Assembly: GCF_000013365.1 (NCBI RefSeq)
Contig: NC_007778.1
Location: forward strand, 558,001-622,000
DNA length: 64,000 nt
Reading direction: 5' to 3'
Source of the DNA: Rhodopseudomonas palustris HaA2
GTDB taxonomy: Bacteria; Pseudomonadota; Alphaproteobacteria; Rhizobiales; Xanthobacteraceae
Below are positions 16,782 to 27,398 of this stretch, one piece after another. Numbering within the stretch: the stretch's first letter is position 1; each line of letters starts with the position of its first letter. The position numbers and the translations under genes were made by a program. Under the pieces are notes generated by a model that saw nothing but the letters and a program-made list of their open reading frames with translations, made no database searches and was not told the origin of the DNA.

Positions 16782-17426
16782 TCAGCGCGGCGGCTGAGCG
16801 CCCGCGGCGTCTTCGGCCGGCTGCAGGCCGGGCGACGGCACCCGCGGTGATGCAGCGGACCCGGCGGCGGCCGTGACCGGCTGCGGCCGATCCAGCAGCA
16901 CGGCTTCGGCGATCGAGGCCGCCGAGATCGACGCGGAGGTCGCGGCCGACTGCGCCGCGACCGGCGCCGCTGGCGCGGGTGTTTCCGTGGCGGGCGGTGG
17001 GGTGACCGGGGTCTGCTGCGGCTGATCGCGTTTGGCCGTCGGAGCGCCGCGGACCTTGCGGGCCCGACGCGGGCGCAGCGCAAGGCCAGCCAAGAAGTCC
17101 ACCAGCATCAGCGTCGCCAGCAGAAACACCGTGGCGTTGGTGAACTGCGGCAGGATGACGAATTCGGCGACCGTGCCGCCGAGCACCAGCAGCGACAGCA
17201 GGTGGTCGGTGAAATATCGGGCGCGGCCGGCCTTGATCACCTCGAACAGCAGCATCAAGGCGCCGAGCGCGACCAGCATGTCGCCGGCGGTGATCGTCCA
17301 GACAGCGCCCGAGGGCAGCGCGACACGCGTCAACGCCACGTCGAATCCGACGCCGGGCATCAGGAAAACGACGATATTGCAGATCGCGATCGGGATCAGC
17401 AGCAGCGGAAAACCGATAATCGACAT
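16782..17426 (-). CDS. Four-helix membrane protein with Ala/Pro-rich tail, unknown function
   Basis: 214 residues from ATG 17426; a GTG at 17456 would add ten residues. Four hydrophobic helices occupy about residues 2-125: IIGFPLLLIPIAICNIVVFL; a second helix around MLVALGALMLLFEVI; LLSLLVLGGTVAEFVIL; and FLLATLMLVDFLAGLAL. A cytoplasmic-type basic stretch RPRRARKVRG follows, then about 85 residues of Ala/Pro/Thr-rich low complexity. The family is not recognised. The pattern fits a small inner-membrane protein with a disordered tail. Confidence 0.75.
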   Translation of the reverse strand: MSIIGFPLLLIPIAICNIVVFLMPGVGFDVALTRVALPSGAVWTITAGDMLVALGALMLLFEVIKAGRARYFTDHLLSLLVLGGTVAEFVILPQFTNATVFLLATLMLVDFLAGLALRPRRARKVRGAPTAKRDQPQQTPVTPPPATETPAPAAPVAAQSAATSASISAASIAEAVLLDRPQPVTAAAGSAASPRVPSPGLQPAEDAAGAQPPR

Positions 17427-17648
17427 CGGCACAAGCCTGTTGTTCAGAAAGACCACAAACCAGCGGGCGACCGTCCGGGCGCCCGGCGGATACTCTCTAA
17501 CGCAACAGTTGGCACGAATTCGGGCGTCGGCGACGAAGGCTTCGGATCACATCCGCGTCCCGACGTCGCTGATCGGCGACGTCATTGGGCCTGTCGCCGC
17601 TGATTTCTTGCAAGCCCGCAAAGCGGCGCGGACGGGCCGCGCCGGGAG

Positions 17649-17669
17649 CGCCTGAGCCTGGCTCAGGCG
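17649..17669 (-). terminator. Hairpin overlapping the rpmF stop codon
   Basis: CGCCTGAGCC-T-GGCTCAGGCG is a near-perfect palindrome covering the rpmF stop. There is no T run after it on the minus strand, so a role as terminator or 3'-end stabiliser is only possible. Confidence 0.35.
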
Positions 17670-17845
17670 TCCTTCTTCTTGATGACCTGGCGGCCCTTGT
17701 ACATCCCGGTCTTGAGGTCGAGATGATGCGGGCGGCGCAGTTCGCCGGAATCCTTGTCTTCCGCGTAGGTCGGGCGCTTCAGCGCGTCCGCCGACCGGCG
17801 CATGCCACGCCGCGAGGGCGAAGTTTTTCTTCTCGGAACGGCCAT
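17663..17845 (-). CDS. rpmF: 50S ribosomal protein bL32
   Basis: 60 residues with the bL32 signature [20 protein letters not shown] and the C-terminal [14 protein letters not shown]. Length and basic charge are typical of alphaproteobacterial bL32. The zinc-binding cysteines found in some L32 forms are absent, so this is the cysteine-free type. The gene lies 136 bases downstream of mtgA on the same strand; an AT-richer patch around 17925-17950 may hold its own promoter. Confidence 0.97.
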
Positions 17846-17981
17846 ATCGTTGATCCTTGACGGGATTGATCTCGTCGTCCACGGCGGGACGGCCCGGCGC
17901 TCGCGCGCAGGCGTAAAGCTAGGCCGGGCTTATAGAGCAAGCTTTGCAGGATGGCTAGACCGCCGGAGGAGGTAAATCGCC

Positions 17982-18665
17982 TCAGGAGCCGCTATTTTCG
18001 CGCCAGCATTGCTGCAATTCGGCCGATCGCGCCCGCGCCACATAGGTGGCGGCGAGCCGGCGCACGCCTGGTCCGGGCTTCTTGGCGCTGCGCACCCGCG
18101 GGTTGGGCAGGATCGACGCCATCAGCGCCGCCTCCTGCGGCGTCAGCTGGGCGGCCGAGCGGCCGAACGCATAGGCGGCGCCGGCCTCGGCGCCGAACTG
18201 CCCGTCCGGCCCCCATTCGGCGATGTTGAGGTAGAGTTCGAGGATGCGCTGCTTCGACAGCACCAGGTCGATCCACATCGCCAACGGAAATTCCAGCGCC
18301 TTGCGCACCACGCTGCGGCCCGGCCACAGGAACAGGTTCTTGGCGACCTGCTGTGTGATGGTGGAGCCGCCGCGGCTGGCCTCGCCGCCGTCCTGCAGAT
18401 CGTCGAGTACGTCGCGCACCGAGTCCCAGTCGATGCCGCTGTGGCTGCAGAATTTGGCGTCCTCGGAGGCCACCACGGTGCGCGGCAAGGCCGGCGCCAT
18501 CCGTTCGATGTCGACCCATTGCCGGGTCACCGTCGCGCCCGCCAACCAACGCCAGACCATCAGCGTCGAGACCGGCTGGCCCGCGCCATACACCAGCGTC
18601 AGCACGTAGGGCGCCGCGACCAGCAGCAGCAGCGTCAGCAGCGCGACGCGGATCAGCCGCCTCAT
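17982..18665 (-). CDS. mtgA: Monofunctional biosynthetic peptidoglycan transglycosylase
   Basis: 227 residues from ATG 18665. One N-terminal membrane anchor (about residues 5-27) is followed by a single GT51 glycosyltransferase domain with the catalytic [18 protein letters not shown] (the ED...F..H pattern). [20 protein letters not shown] follows, then [19 protein letters not shown] motifs and the ending [13 protein letters not shown]. No transpeptidase domain is present, which defines the MtgA class. It polymerises lipid II into glycan strands on the periplasmic face. It is divergent from ispA. Confidence 0.96.
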   Translation of the reverse strand: MRRLIRVALLTLLLLVAAPYVLTLVYGAGQPVSTLMVWRWLAGATVTRQWVDIERMAPALPRTVVASEDAKFCSHSGIDWDSVRDVLDDLQDGGEASRGGSTITQQVAKNLFLWPGRSVVRKALEFPLAMWIDLVLSKQRILELYLNIAEWGPDGQFGAEAGAAYAFGRSAAQLTPQEAALMASILPNPRVRSAKKPGPGVRRLAATYVARARSAELQQCWRENSGS

Positions 18666-18818
18666 GCCGACCCGGCGCCGGTCGGAGGGCTCGCGAGGTT
18701 GCGGGTCGGATTGGCCGGCATCTTTGCGCCCCCTGATGCACCGCCCGGTCGAGCGCCGAATTGACGAAGCCGGTGCCATGATGAATGGTCCGGCCGAATT
18801 TATCTGGAGCACTTCCGA

Positions 18819-19745
18819 ATGGCCACCGGCACTTCCACCATCGACTTTGCCAAACGGCTCGACGCCACCGCCGAGGATACCGAAGCCCTGCTCGGACGAT
18901 TGTTGTCCGACGATCTGCTCCCCGACGAGATCGCCCGCCCCCGCCGGCTGATGGAGGCGATCCGCTATTCGACGCTCGGCGGCGGCAAGCGGCTGCGGCC
19001 GTTTCTGGCGGTGGAGAGCGCGGCGGTGTTCGGCGTCGATCGCGCCGGCGCGCTGCTGGTCGGCGCGGCGCTGGAGTGCATCCATTGCTATTCGCTGATC
19101 CACGACGATCTGCCAGCAATGGACAATTCCGATCTGCGCCGCGGCCGGCCGACGCTGCACAAGGCCTATGACGACGCCACCGCGATCCTGGCCGGCGACG
19201 CGCTGCTGACGCTGGCCTTCGACATCATCACCCGTGACGAGGTGCACCAGGACGCAAAGGTACGGCTCGATCTCAACCGCGTGCTGGCGCGTTGCGCCGG
19301 GCTCGGCGGCATGGTCGGCGGCCAGATGCTCGACCTCGCCGGCGAGGGCCGGTTCGGCGACCGCGAGCCGGTCGACGTTGCCCGCTTGCAGCAGATGAAG
19401 ACCGGCGCGCTGCTGCGCTACGGCTGCGTCGCCGGCGCCATCCTGGGCCAGGCGTCGCCGGAGCACTACAAGGCGCTGGACGATTACGGCCGCGCGCTCG
19501 GCGAGGCGTTCCAGATCGCCGACGATCTGCTCGACGTCGAGGGCGACGCCGCAGCGCTCGGCAAGCCGGCCGGCGCCGATGCCGCGCTCGGCAAGACCAC
19601 GTTCGTCACCCAGCTCGGCGTCGATGGCGCCAAGCAGCGGGTGCGCGATCTGATCGCGCGCGCCGACGAGGCGCTGGCGCCGTTCGGCGCCAAAGGCGAG
19701 GTGCTGCGGGCCGCCGCCCGGTTCGTCGCCGAACGCAAGAACTGA
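18819..19745 (+). CDS. ispA: Farnesyl/geranyl diphosphate synthase (polyprenyl synthetase)
   Basis: 308 residues. The first aspartate-rich motif is [14 protein letters not shown] (DDxxxxD type, near 107-120) and the second is [19 protein letters not shown] and [10 protein letters not shown] are also conserved for this family. The DDxxxxD spacing and length fit bacterial farnesyl diphosphate synthase, which condenses isopentenyl diphosphate with dimethylallyl and geranyl diphosphate in the cytoplasm. In a phototroph this feeds undecaprenol, quinones, carotenoids and the bacteriochlorophyll tail. It is convergent with papB, 38 bases apart. ispG, an upstream MEP-pathway gene, lies 5 kb further on. 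Confidence 0.94.
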   Translation: MATGTSTIDFAKRLDATAEDTEALLGRLLSDDLLPDEIARPRRLMEAIRYSTLGGGKRLRPFLAVESAAVFGVDRAGALLVGAALECIHCYSLIHDDLPAMDNSDLRRGRPTLHKAYDDATAILAGDALLTLAFDIITRDEVHQDAKVRLDLNRVLARCAGLGGMVGGQMLDLAGEGRFGDREPVDVARLQQMKTGALLRYGCVAGAILGQASPEHYKALDDYGRALGEAFQIADDLLDVEGDAAALGKPAGADAALGKTTFVTQLGVDGAKQRVRDLIARADEALAPFGAKGEVLRAAARFVAERKN

Positions 19746-19783
19746 TCGGCCACGCCACGCCCGGTCGCGGCGCGGCGACCGGA

Positions 19784-20209
19784 CTACTCGGTGGCCAGCG
19801 CGCGGACGATGTCGAGCAGGCGCCGGGCTTCGGGATGGGTCGCGCCGACATCGGTGTCGTCGCCGATCGGGACGATCCGGACCTGATCGTCGCTGCCGGG
19901 TTCGAGCCGGGCCATCGGCCAGTGCGGGAAGGCCCGCTCGTCGGCAGGCCCGAAGGCCAGCACCTGGACCTCGCCGTGCCGCTCGTCGCGCTGGATCTTC
20001 TCGAACACCATTTCGACGGCGTAGCGCTTGCCCTCCAGCAATTGGGCGAACACGCCGCGACCGATCGCCAGCGCGCCGGTGATGCCGAGGTGCGGGTTGT
20101 TGCGCCGCGCTGCGCTCAGAATGGATTCGATCTCGGCCGCGACCTGTTCGGGCCCGCCTTCCATCCGTTGCCGGCTCCAGTAGACGCAGCGATAGTGCCG
20201 TTCCGGCAT
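19784..20209 (-). CDS. papB: BLUF blue-light photoreceptor, PapB-like
   Basis: 141 residues, a stand-alone BLUF domain with a short C-terminal tail. The flavin-binding residues are in place: Tyr10 in RCVYWSR, Asn38 in [11 protein letters not shown], Gln56 in GVFAQLLEG, and the Trp/Met pair in FPHWPMARL (97, 99). BLUF domains bind FAD and switch hydrogen bonding around the flavin, Tyr and Gln on blue light. The ATG directly follows the stop codon of the upstream EAL gene with no intervening base, implying translational coupling. R. palustris PapB is known to bind the EAL protein PapA and enhance c-di-GMP hydrolysis in blue light; the gene pair here fits that. It has no transmembrane segment. 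Confidence 0.9.
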   Translation of the reverse strand: MPERHYRCVYWSRQRMEGGPEQVAAEIESILSAARRNNPHLGITGALAIGRGVFAQLLEGKRYAVEMVFEKIQRDERHGEVQVLAFGPADERAFPHWPMARLEPGSDDQVRIVPIGDDTDVGATHPEARRLLDIVRALATE

Positions 20210-21919
20210 TCAGGCGACCTGAAACGGATCGTCACGGCATTCGGTTTCTTCGGCGCTCTTGGCGGCGAGGAAGCCGTCGACCTGTTCGGGCGAAATCGGC
20301 CGGCTGATCAGATAGCCCTGCACATGGGTGCAGCCGTCGGCGGCGACGCGCTCCAGATGCTCGGCGGTCTCGACGCCTTCGGCGACCGTGGCCATGCCGA
20401 GGTTCTGGCCGAGCGATGCGATCGCGCGCACGATCGCGCGGTTGCCGGGGTCCTCGGCGGTGCCGCGGACGAAGCTCTGATCGATCTTGATCTTGTCGAA
20501 TGGGAAGCTGCGCAGATAGCCCAGCGACGAGTAGCCGGTGCCGAAATCGTCGAGCGAGACGCGGATGCCGGTGCCGCGGAGGCGCTGCAGGACGCCGAGC
20601 GCGGTGCCGCGCGCGTCGAGCATCACGCTTTCGGTGATCTCGAGCTCCAGCCGCCGCGGATCGAGATCGCTGTCCGACAGCGCCGACAGCACGGTGGTGG
20701 CGAGCGTGCGGTGAGCGAATTGCACGGCCGAAATGTTGACCGCGACGGTGATGTCGGCGGGCCAATTGGCGGCGTCGCGGCAGGCGGTCCGCAGCACCCA
20801 TTCGCCGATCGGATTGATGATGCCGGTCTCTTCGGCGAGCGGAATGAAGTCGAGCGGCGACACGGTCCCGCGGGTCGGCGAATTCCACCGAAGCAGCGCT
20901 TCGAAGCCGGTGACGCGGCGGGTCTGCAGGTCGAATTGCGGCTGATAGACCAGCGCGAATTCGCGCAGCGCCAGCGCCCTGCGCAGATCGGTCTCGAGCG
21001 CGCGGCGGGCCTTCACGGTCTCGTCCATGCCGGATTCGAACACGCAATAGCCGGTCGCGCGGTCCTGCCGGGCCCGGTTCAGCGCCAGGTCGGCGTTCTT
21101 CATGACCTGGTCGACATCGGCCGCCTCCAAAGCGAGCGGCGCGATGCCGACCCGGGCGGTGACGTCGATCAGCTGACCTTCCAGCATGTAGGGGCGGCTC
21201 AGCAAATCGCACAGCCGCTTGGCCAGGATGACGGCGGAGTCGGGTTGCGCCCGTCCGAACTGAATGATGCCGAACTGATCGCCATACAGCCGCGTGACGA
21301 TGTCGACGTCGGACACCGCGGAGCGGATCCGCTTCGACACCAGACAGAGCAGGGCGTCGCCGATGTTGCGGCCGAGGGCGTCGTTGACCGCCCTGAAACG
21401 GTCGAGGTCGACGGTCAGCAGGGCGCAGTCGCCGCGGACCGCGGGCGAGCTGTCGAGCAGATCCTGCAGCCGCTCGCGCAGCAATCGGCGGTTGCCGAGT
21501 TCGGTCAGCCGGTCGGTTCGCACCAGCCGCGCATCGCGTGCATCCCGGGCGAGCTGATCGGTGATGTCGCTGGCGCAAACGAAATAGCCCGAGGGCAATA
21601 TGTTGGTGCGGATCAGGAAGCTGCGGCCGTCCGGAAACAGCACGACGCGTTCGCCGCCTTCCAGATTGCGCCAGGACTCGATCAGCAGGCGCGCCTGCAG
21701 ATCTTCCGACGAAATATCGCCGAACAGCCGACCGAAGGCCGGATTGGCCATCATGATCCGGCCGTCGGGTGCGATCATCGCCAGCGCCGAATCGATCGCC
21801 GCGAAGGCGGACATCGCCAGCTCAGCCGCCTGCTTCGGCGGCACCGCCCGCAACGGCCTGCGCCGGCTTGTTTCGGCAAGCGCCGTTCCAATGTGTGTGA
21901 TCGAATGCACGGATCCCAT
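20210..21919 (-). CDS. papA: PAS/GGDEF-degenerate/EAL c-di-GMP phosphodiesterase, PapA-like
   Basis: 569 residues from ATG 21919; a TTG at 21949 is the alternative. A PAS-like region (about 35-125) is followed by a GGDEF domain (about 130-300) whose active loop is YGDQF, so cyclase activity is unlikely. The canonical EAL domain (about 315-555) has every catalytic element I can check: [49 protein letters not shown] and VQGYL. It should hydrolyse c-di-GMP to pGpG. papB follows without a gap, so the two are an operon. Together they match the blue-light-dependent module controlling biofilm in R. palustris. No membrane segment is seen. Confidence 0.9.
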   Translation of the reverse strand: MGSVHSITHIGTALAETSRRRPLRAVPPKQAAELAMSAFAAIDSALAMIAPDGRIMMANPAFGRLFGDISSEDLQARLLIESWRNLEGGERVVLFPDGRSFLIRTNILPSGYFVCASDITDQLARDARDARLVRTDRLTELGNRRLLRERLQDLLDSSPAVRGDCALLTVDLDRFRAVNDALGRNIGDALLCLVSKRIRSAVSDVDIVTRLYGDQFGIIQFGRAQPDSAVILAKRLCDLLSRPYMLEGQLIDVTARVGIAPLALEAADVDQVMKNADLALNRARQDRATGYCVFESGMDETVKARRALETDLRRALALREFALVYQPQFDLQTRRVTGFEALLRWNSPTRGTVSPLDFIPLAEETGIINPIGEWVLRTACRDAANWPADITVAVNISAVQFAHRTLATTVLSALSDSDLDPRRLELEITESVMLDARGTALGVLQRLRGTGIRVSLDDFGTGYSSLGYLRSFPFDKIKIDQSFVRGTAEDPGNRAIVRAIASLGQNLGMATVAEGVETAEHLERVAADGCTHVQGYLISRPISPEQVDGFLAAKSAEETECRDDPFQVA

Positions 21920-22155
21920 GCCGCCACAAAACGTTGCGAACGTTGCCAAAGGTATAATCCCTTCAGGTACCGTCCACCGACGGTGAATGGAGGGTTAGCG
22001 CGCCCGCTCAAGCTGAATCGGACGGGTTGATCCGATGGTTACGCTGATGATCCGGTCGCCGCGAGCGCGGCGGCCGGCGGCGGCGAGGCGGTTCTCTTGA
22101 CCTGCCCCGGCGGCCGGGCGATGCAGTCGGCGTCGGTCCTTCGACCGACGACATC

Positions 22156-23775
22156 GTGGGTCCGGTGGAAGCGAAGTTCCAGATTTTCCTGATCCTGCTC
22201 GCGGTGCTGGCGGCGACCGCGCTGCTGGCGCGCCGTCTTCACGTGGCCCCGGCGATCCTCTGGCTGCTGGTCGGCATCGTGCTGGCGTTCATCCCCGGCA
22301 TGCCGGCGATCGAGCTGCCGCCGGACCTGATCCTGCTGCTGGTGCTGCCGCCGCTGATATATTCGGCGAGCGTGGCGATGAGCTGGCGTGAATTCCGCGC
22401 CAATCTGCGGTCGATCGGCCTGCTGGCGATCGGCTGCGTGATCTTCACCGCCGGCGCCGTCGCGGTGGCGACGCACTATCTGCTCGGCCTACCATGGGCG
22501 GTCGGCTTCCTGCTCGGCGCCATCGTCGCGCCGCCCGACGTGGTGGCGCCGCTGGCGATCGCGCGCAGGCTCGGTCTGCCGCGGCGGATCGTGGTGGTGC
22601 TGGAGGGCGAGGGGCTCGCCAACGACGCCACCGCGCTGATCCTGTATCGCTTCGCGCTGGCCGCGATCATGACCGGGATGTTCTCTCTGCCGCAGGCGTC
22701 GGGTGCCTTCGTGGCGATTCTCGCCGGCGAAATCGGCTTCGGCATTGCGGTCGGCTGGCTCAGCCTGCGCGCCCGGCACTCCGCGCGCGATCCGCGGATC
22801 GAGATCACGCTGTCGCTGCTGACGCCCTACATCGCCTACTGGATTCCGGAGCATCTCGGCGGCTCCGGCGTGATCGCGACGGTGGCGTGCGGCCTCTACA
22901 TCTCTTGGAACGGCCCGCTGCTGATCCCCGCGGCGACAAGGCTGCAGGGCATCTTCTTCTGGGACTTGATCATCTATCTGATCGAGGGGCTGCTGTTCCT
23001 GCTCACCGGCTTTCAGATGCGCGCGATCCTGGAGCGGTCGAAAGGGCTTCCGGTCGACGACATCGTGGTCGCGACGCTGCTGGTGGCGGCGATCGTCATC
23101 GTGGCGCGGTTTCTGTGGGTGTATCCGGCGACCTATCTGCCGCGCCTGCTGAGCAAGCGGATTCGCACGCGCGAACGGCGGCCGAGCTGGCGCGCGGTGT
23201 TCGTGGTCGGCTTCACCGGCGTGCGCGGTGCGGTGTCGCTCGCCACCGCGCTGGCGCTGCCGTTCGCGCTGCCGGACGGCTCCGCCTTTCCCGATCGCGA
23301 CCTGATCCTGTTCGTCGCCTTCGGCGTCATCCTGATCACGCTGGTCGGGCTCGGCCTGACGCTGCCGGCGCTGGTCGGCGTGCTCGGACTGACCCGCGAC
23401 GGCCGCAGCGAGCACATCGCCGAACACGAAGCCGAGATCGCGGCGCGGCGCGCGGCGCTGGCGGCCGCGTTGCAATCGCTCGACGCGCTGACCAACGATC
23501 GCGCATTGTCCGACGAGGTGGTGGCGCTGCTGCATGCGCGGCACGACATCCGCGCCCATCAATTGCCGACGGCGCTCGACGACGCCGCCTATGCGGCGAC
23601 CGCCAATGCGCGCGCGCTGGTCCGCGAACTCATCGCGGCGGAGCGGCAATTCATCCACGCCCAGCTCCGCGCCGGCAAGATCACCGACGAAGCGCGGCGA
23701 CGGATCGAGCGCGACCTCGATCTGGAAGAGGCGAGTTTGGCGAACAGGGAGTTTCGGAGCGGAGGGCAGCGCTAA
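22156..23775 (+). CDS. CPA1-family Na+/H+ (cation/proton) antiporter
   Basis: 539 residues from a GTG at 22156. About twelve membrane helices occupy residues 5-415, then a roughly 120-residue helical, charged cytoplasmic tail. The CPA1 signatures are visible: LLGAIVAPPDVVAPLA (the substrate-site region, close to the usual SPPD), VLEGEGLANDATALI (the ND motif), and FTGVRGAVSLATALALP. It exchanges cations for protons across the inner membrane in pH and salt homeostasis; ion preference is not readable. The tail (ALTNDRALSDEVVALLHAR and onward) resembles that of the YjcE/NhaP-like subfamily. It is immediately followed by the AT-richer islet. Confidence 0.92.
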   Translation: MGPVEAKFQIFLILLAVLAATALLARRLHVAPAILWLLVGIVLAFIPGMPAIELPPDLILLLVLPPLIYSASVAMSWREFRANLRSIGLLAIGCVIFTAGAVAVATHYLLGLPWAVGFLLGAIVAPPDVVAPLAIARRLGLPRRIVVVLEGEGLANDATALILYRFALAAIMTGMFSLPQASGAFVAILAGEIGFGIAVGWLSLRARHSARDPRIEITLSLLTPYIAYWIPEHLGGSGVIATVACGLYISWNGPLLIPAATRLQGIFFWDLIIYLIEGLLFLLTGFQMRAILERSKGLPVDDIVVATLLVAAIVIVARFLWVYPATYLPRLLSKRIRTRERRPSWRAVFVVGFTGVRGAVSLATALALPFALPDGSAFPDRDLILFVAFGVILITLVGLGLTLPALVGVLGLTRDGRSEHIAEHEAEIAARRAALAAALQSLDALTNDRALSDEVVALLHARHDIRAHQLPTALDDAAYAATANARALVRELIAAERQFIHAQLRAGKITDEARRRIERDLDLEEASLANREFRSGGQR

Positions 23776-23897
23776 CTGCTAGTGCACCGGCTAGGATGCT
23801 CCATCTATTTGGTAGGCTGTCCAAACGACAAATATGTCGACGTGCAGCGAGCGAGTAGCTAACCTTGTTCCCGTTTCAGGAAGTGAAGGAGCGAGAA

Positions 23898-24227
23898 GTG
23901 AGAGCGGAGCCGAGTGGTATTCGATTGAGCAGCGCTGATGCGGCAGTTGTCAAAGGAATGATCGCGCGCGGTGATCGCCAGCACGATATCGCTGCATGGT
24001 TCGGTGTTAACGGCGGAAGAATAGGCGAAATCTCCAACGGCAAGAAATTCGAGTATGTTGCTGCTGCCCCACCTGATCAGCTTCCTGCGCCGGGACCATA
24101 CCTTTCGGGGCGGTCGGGGCAAAAGGCTGTGGCTGCGCTGGAACAGGCTAAGGCGGCTCTGGAGGAAGCTCTCCAGAATATCGAGCAGGGCCTCGCCGAC
24201 GCGCGTGAACTTGACGATCAGGAGTAG
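23898..24227 (+). CDS. Small protein with a possible helix-turn-helix, accessory
   Basis: 109 residues. The GTG at 23898 is chosen because AAGGAG lies 6 bases upstream; the frame itself is open from 23865. Residues about 10-45 (LSSADAAVVKGMIARGDRQ, then DIAAWFGVNGGRIGEISNG) have the spacing of a helix-turn-helix that senses its own sequence context, as in small phage or island regulators. The C-terminal 45 residues are a likely coiled coil (VAALEQAKAALEEALQNIEQ). The family name is unknown. It overlaps the convergent methyltransferase-like gene by 10 bases. Confidence 0.7.
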   Translation: MRAEPSGIRLSSADAAVVKGMIARGDRQHDIAAWFGVNGGRIGEISNGKKFEYVAAAPPDQLPAPGPYLSGRSGQKAVAALEQAKAALEEALQNIEQGLADARELDDQE

Positions 24228-24835
24228 TCTGTATCTCTTTCAAACCTCTTTCGGCAGGGAGGTACCCACATCAGGTGCGACGTAGTCGGTTCGTCTTTCT
24301 CCCATACCAGCCAAGCGTAGCCTGTTGCCGTCGATGCCTTCCTGTCTAATCTGCCCCGAACCATTGGTACGCGCTCAACAAACTGAGCAAATTTTGTAGG
24401 TGGATTTTTCTCAAACAGGGCACGATATCGTCCTGAGCTTTCAATAAACACAGTTCTCACCAACACCGCAACGCCCACTCGCGCTACGATGAGCGACCGG
24501 TGAACGAATTCCTCTGCGAGCCGAAAGGGTGGATTAGTAATCACCCAGTCCACAGCGTTCGCCTCGTAAGGGACGTCAAGATAATCGCGAACCGGTGCGT
24601 ATCCATAAGCGTAGGCATCGGAGGAGCGCACCTCCCCAAAATACTCCTTGAGTACTTTTGCCATGTGCCCCGCTCCGCAAGCTGGCTCAAGGGCGGTCAT
24701 ATTAGAGAAAGGACCCTTATCTGCAATGACATACTCCATGAACCCCCTCGTCGCCCATGGAGGCGTCGGAAAATCATCAGGACTGTCGGAGGCTTCGGCC
24801 CTTTGAGCCATCACGGCATGTGAACGGTTTTGCAT
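24218..24835 (-). CDS. Phage-type adenine-N6 DNA methyltransferase-like protein
   Basis: 205 residues. It opens with DFPTPPWATRGFMEY, a phrase I recognise from phage and island methyltransferase-like proteins. A SAM-binding motif I, ALEPACGAGHMAKVL (about 48-62), and catalytic motif IV, DWVITNPPF (about 96-104; NPPF class), follow. An aromatic-rich C-terminus (YAWLVWEKDE) ends it. The order I-then-IV fits a gamma/beta-type N6-adenine methyltransferase, but no target-recognition domain is apparent and no restriction gene is nearby. It would be an orphan methyltransferase from a mobile element. Composition is unlike the flanking genes. Confidence 0.8.
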   Translation of the reverse strand: MQNRSHAVMAQRAEASDSPDDFPTPPWATRGFMEYVIADKGPFSNMTALEPACGAGHMAKVLKEYFGEVRSSDAYAYGYAPVRDYLDVPYEANAVDWVITNPPFRLAEEFVHRSLIVARVGVAVLVRTVFIESSGRYRALFEKNPPTKFAQFVERVPMVRGRLDRKASTATGYAWLVWEKDEPTTSHLMWVPPCRKRFERDTDYS

Positions 24836-24954
24836 CTCGTTTTTCCCGGCGGCGAATCGTTCTGATTTTGTTCTTTTGTGGTTAACATAATCCTAGCGCC
24901 GCGGCCAAATGACCGCAGAGAGCAAGATCAAAGTGATTGTACGGGAGAGGCGTA

Positions 24955-26280
<1,326 letters not shown>

Positions 26281-26354
26281 TCAGCAATGGATCAATGGGT
26301 GCAGGAACCCCGGGATGACTTGGCCACCGCCGCCCGGAACCGCAAGATCCGGCC

Positions 26355-27272
26355 TCACAAAGCCGGAACCTTGCCGGGCCGGTTGACCAGATACAGCCCG
26401 GCCATGACCAGCAGTGCCGCGAAGCCGAACGCCGGGGTCAGCGGTTCGTGCAGGATCAGATAGCCCGCCGCCACCCCGAATAAAGGGGTGAAGAAGGTAA
26501 AAGCCGACAATTTGCTGGCCGAATAGGTCTTCACCAGGCCGAACCAGAGCAGAAAGGTCAGGCCCACCACCCAGATCGACTGGTAGGCCATCAGCGCCAG
26601 CGACAGGGGGGTGGGCGTTTGCTCGATGGTTTCGCCCGCAATCAGCGCCGCGAACAGCAGAATCGGCACCGAGAGCGCCACCTGATAGGCCAGCCCCTTC
26701 TCGGCGGGGGCCCGCTGCAGCGGGCTCGCCTTCACCACCAGGGTGGTGGCACCCCACAGTGCCCCGCCGCCGACCAGCATCAGGTCGCCGAGCAGCACCT
26801 TGGCGTCGACATTGGGCTGCGGCACCCCGATCGCCACCGCCACGCCGGCGAAGCTGAGCGCCAGCCCGGCCCATTGCATGGCGCGCAGCCGCTCGCCGAG
26901 GAAATGGTAGGCGCCCAGCGCCACGACAAACGGCGCCACATAGAGAAACACCACCCCGCGCGACGCCGTGGTCAGGGTCAATCCATAATAGATCAGCACG
27001 AATTCCAGCCCGAACAGCACGCCGGCGAGCAGCCCGGCCTTCAGCGTGCCGTCGCGCTGAAACAGCTTCACGCCGCGCGCCCGGGCGATGATCAGGATCA
27101 CGATCATGGCTCCGGCGGAGCGGATCGCCGCCTGCAGGAAGGGCGGGATGTCCGGCAGCACTAGCTTCACGGCGATCTGGTTGAAGCCCCAGCTGAAGCA
27201 GCACAGCAGCATCAGGGCGATCGCGCCCGCGGTCAGCGGCCGGGCAGCCGCGCCGCCTATCTGTGCCGACAT
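26355..27272 (-). CDS. EamA/DMT-family transporter
   Basis: 305 residues from ATG 27272; the frame is open further upstream, but the first helix begins shortly after this Met. Ten hydrophobic helices lie in two EamA repeats (CCFSWGFNQIAVKLVLPDIP, YYGLTLTTASRGVVFLYVAP; FGLVKTYSASKLSAFTFFTP, PLTPAFGFAALLVMAGLYLV). It is probably a metabolite exporter at the inner membrane with unknown substrate. It sits between the Zur-like regulator (127 bases upstream, same strand) and ispG. Co-transcription with the regulator is possible, which would hint at a metal link, but nothing in the protein supports a metal substrate. Confidence 0.88.
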   Translation of the reverse strand: MSAQIGGAAARPLTAGAIALMLLCCFSWGFNQIAVKLVLPDIPPFLQAAIRSAGAMIVILIIARARGVKLFQRDGTLKAGLLAGVLFGLEFVLIYYGLTLTTASRGVVFLYVAPFVVALGAYHFLGERLRAMQWAGLALSFAGVAVAIGVPQPNVDAKVLLGDLMLVGGGALWGATTLVVKASPLQRAPAEKGLAYQVALSVPILLFAALIAGETIEQTPTPLSLALMAYQSIWVVGLTFLLWFGLVKTYSASKLSAFTFFTPLFGVAAGYLILHEPLTPAFGFAALLVMAGLYLVNRPGKVPAL

Positions 27273-27398
27273 CGGCCGGATGTCTGCTGTGCGGCGAAAG
27301 AGAAAATCGACATTGCGCCTCCGGCTTGCCGCCGTGTTGTCGCGGGCGTGCTCGCGTGCGAGCAACGCTCCTCCCGGTTGTTCAAGGCGTAGACTGCG

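Larger units (their letters stand above)
23776..24954. other. AT-richer islet with two accessory genes
   Basis: From just after the antiporter stop to just before ispG the base composition is visibly lower in GC than on both sides and codon choice changes (more AAA, TCA, TTT and ATA). It holds a small HTH-like gene and a phage-type methyltransferase gene, arranged convergently with a 10-base overlap. No integrase, insertion sequence, tRNA or clear flanking direct repeat is seen, so the mode of entry is unknown. Confidence 0.65.

Noticed and set aside
14512-21919. Two GGDEF domains read as active diguanylate cyclases
   Set aside because: The active loops are SGNKF and YGDQF, both lacking the residues needed for catalysis. 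The EAL domains are the likely active parts.
23776-24954. Complete prophage or restriction-modification system around the methyltransferase-like gene
   Set aside because: No integrase, capsid, terminase, restriction endonuclease or specificity subunit is present; only two genes differ from the background.
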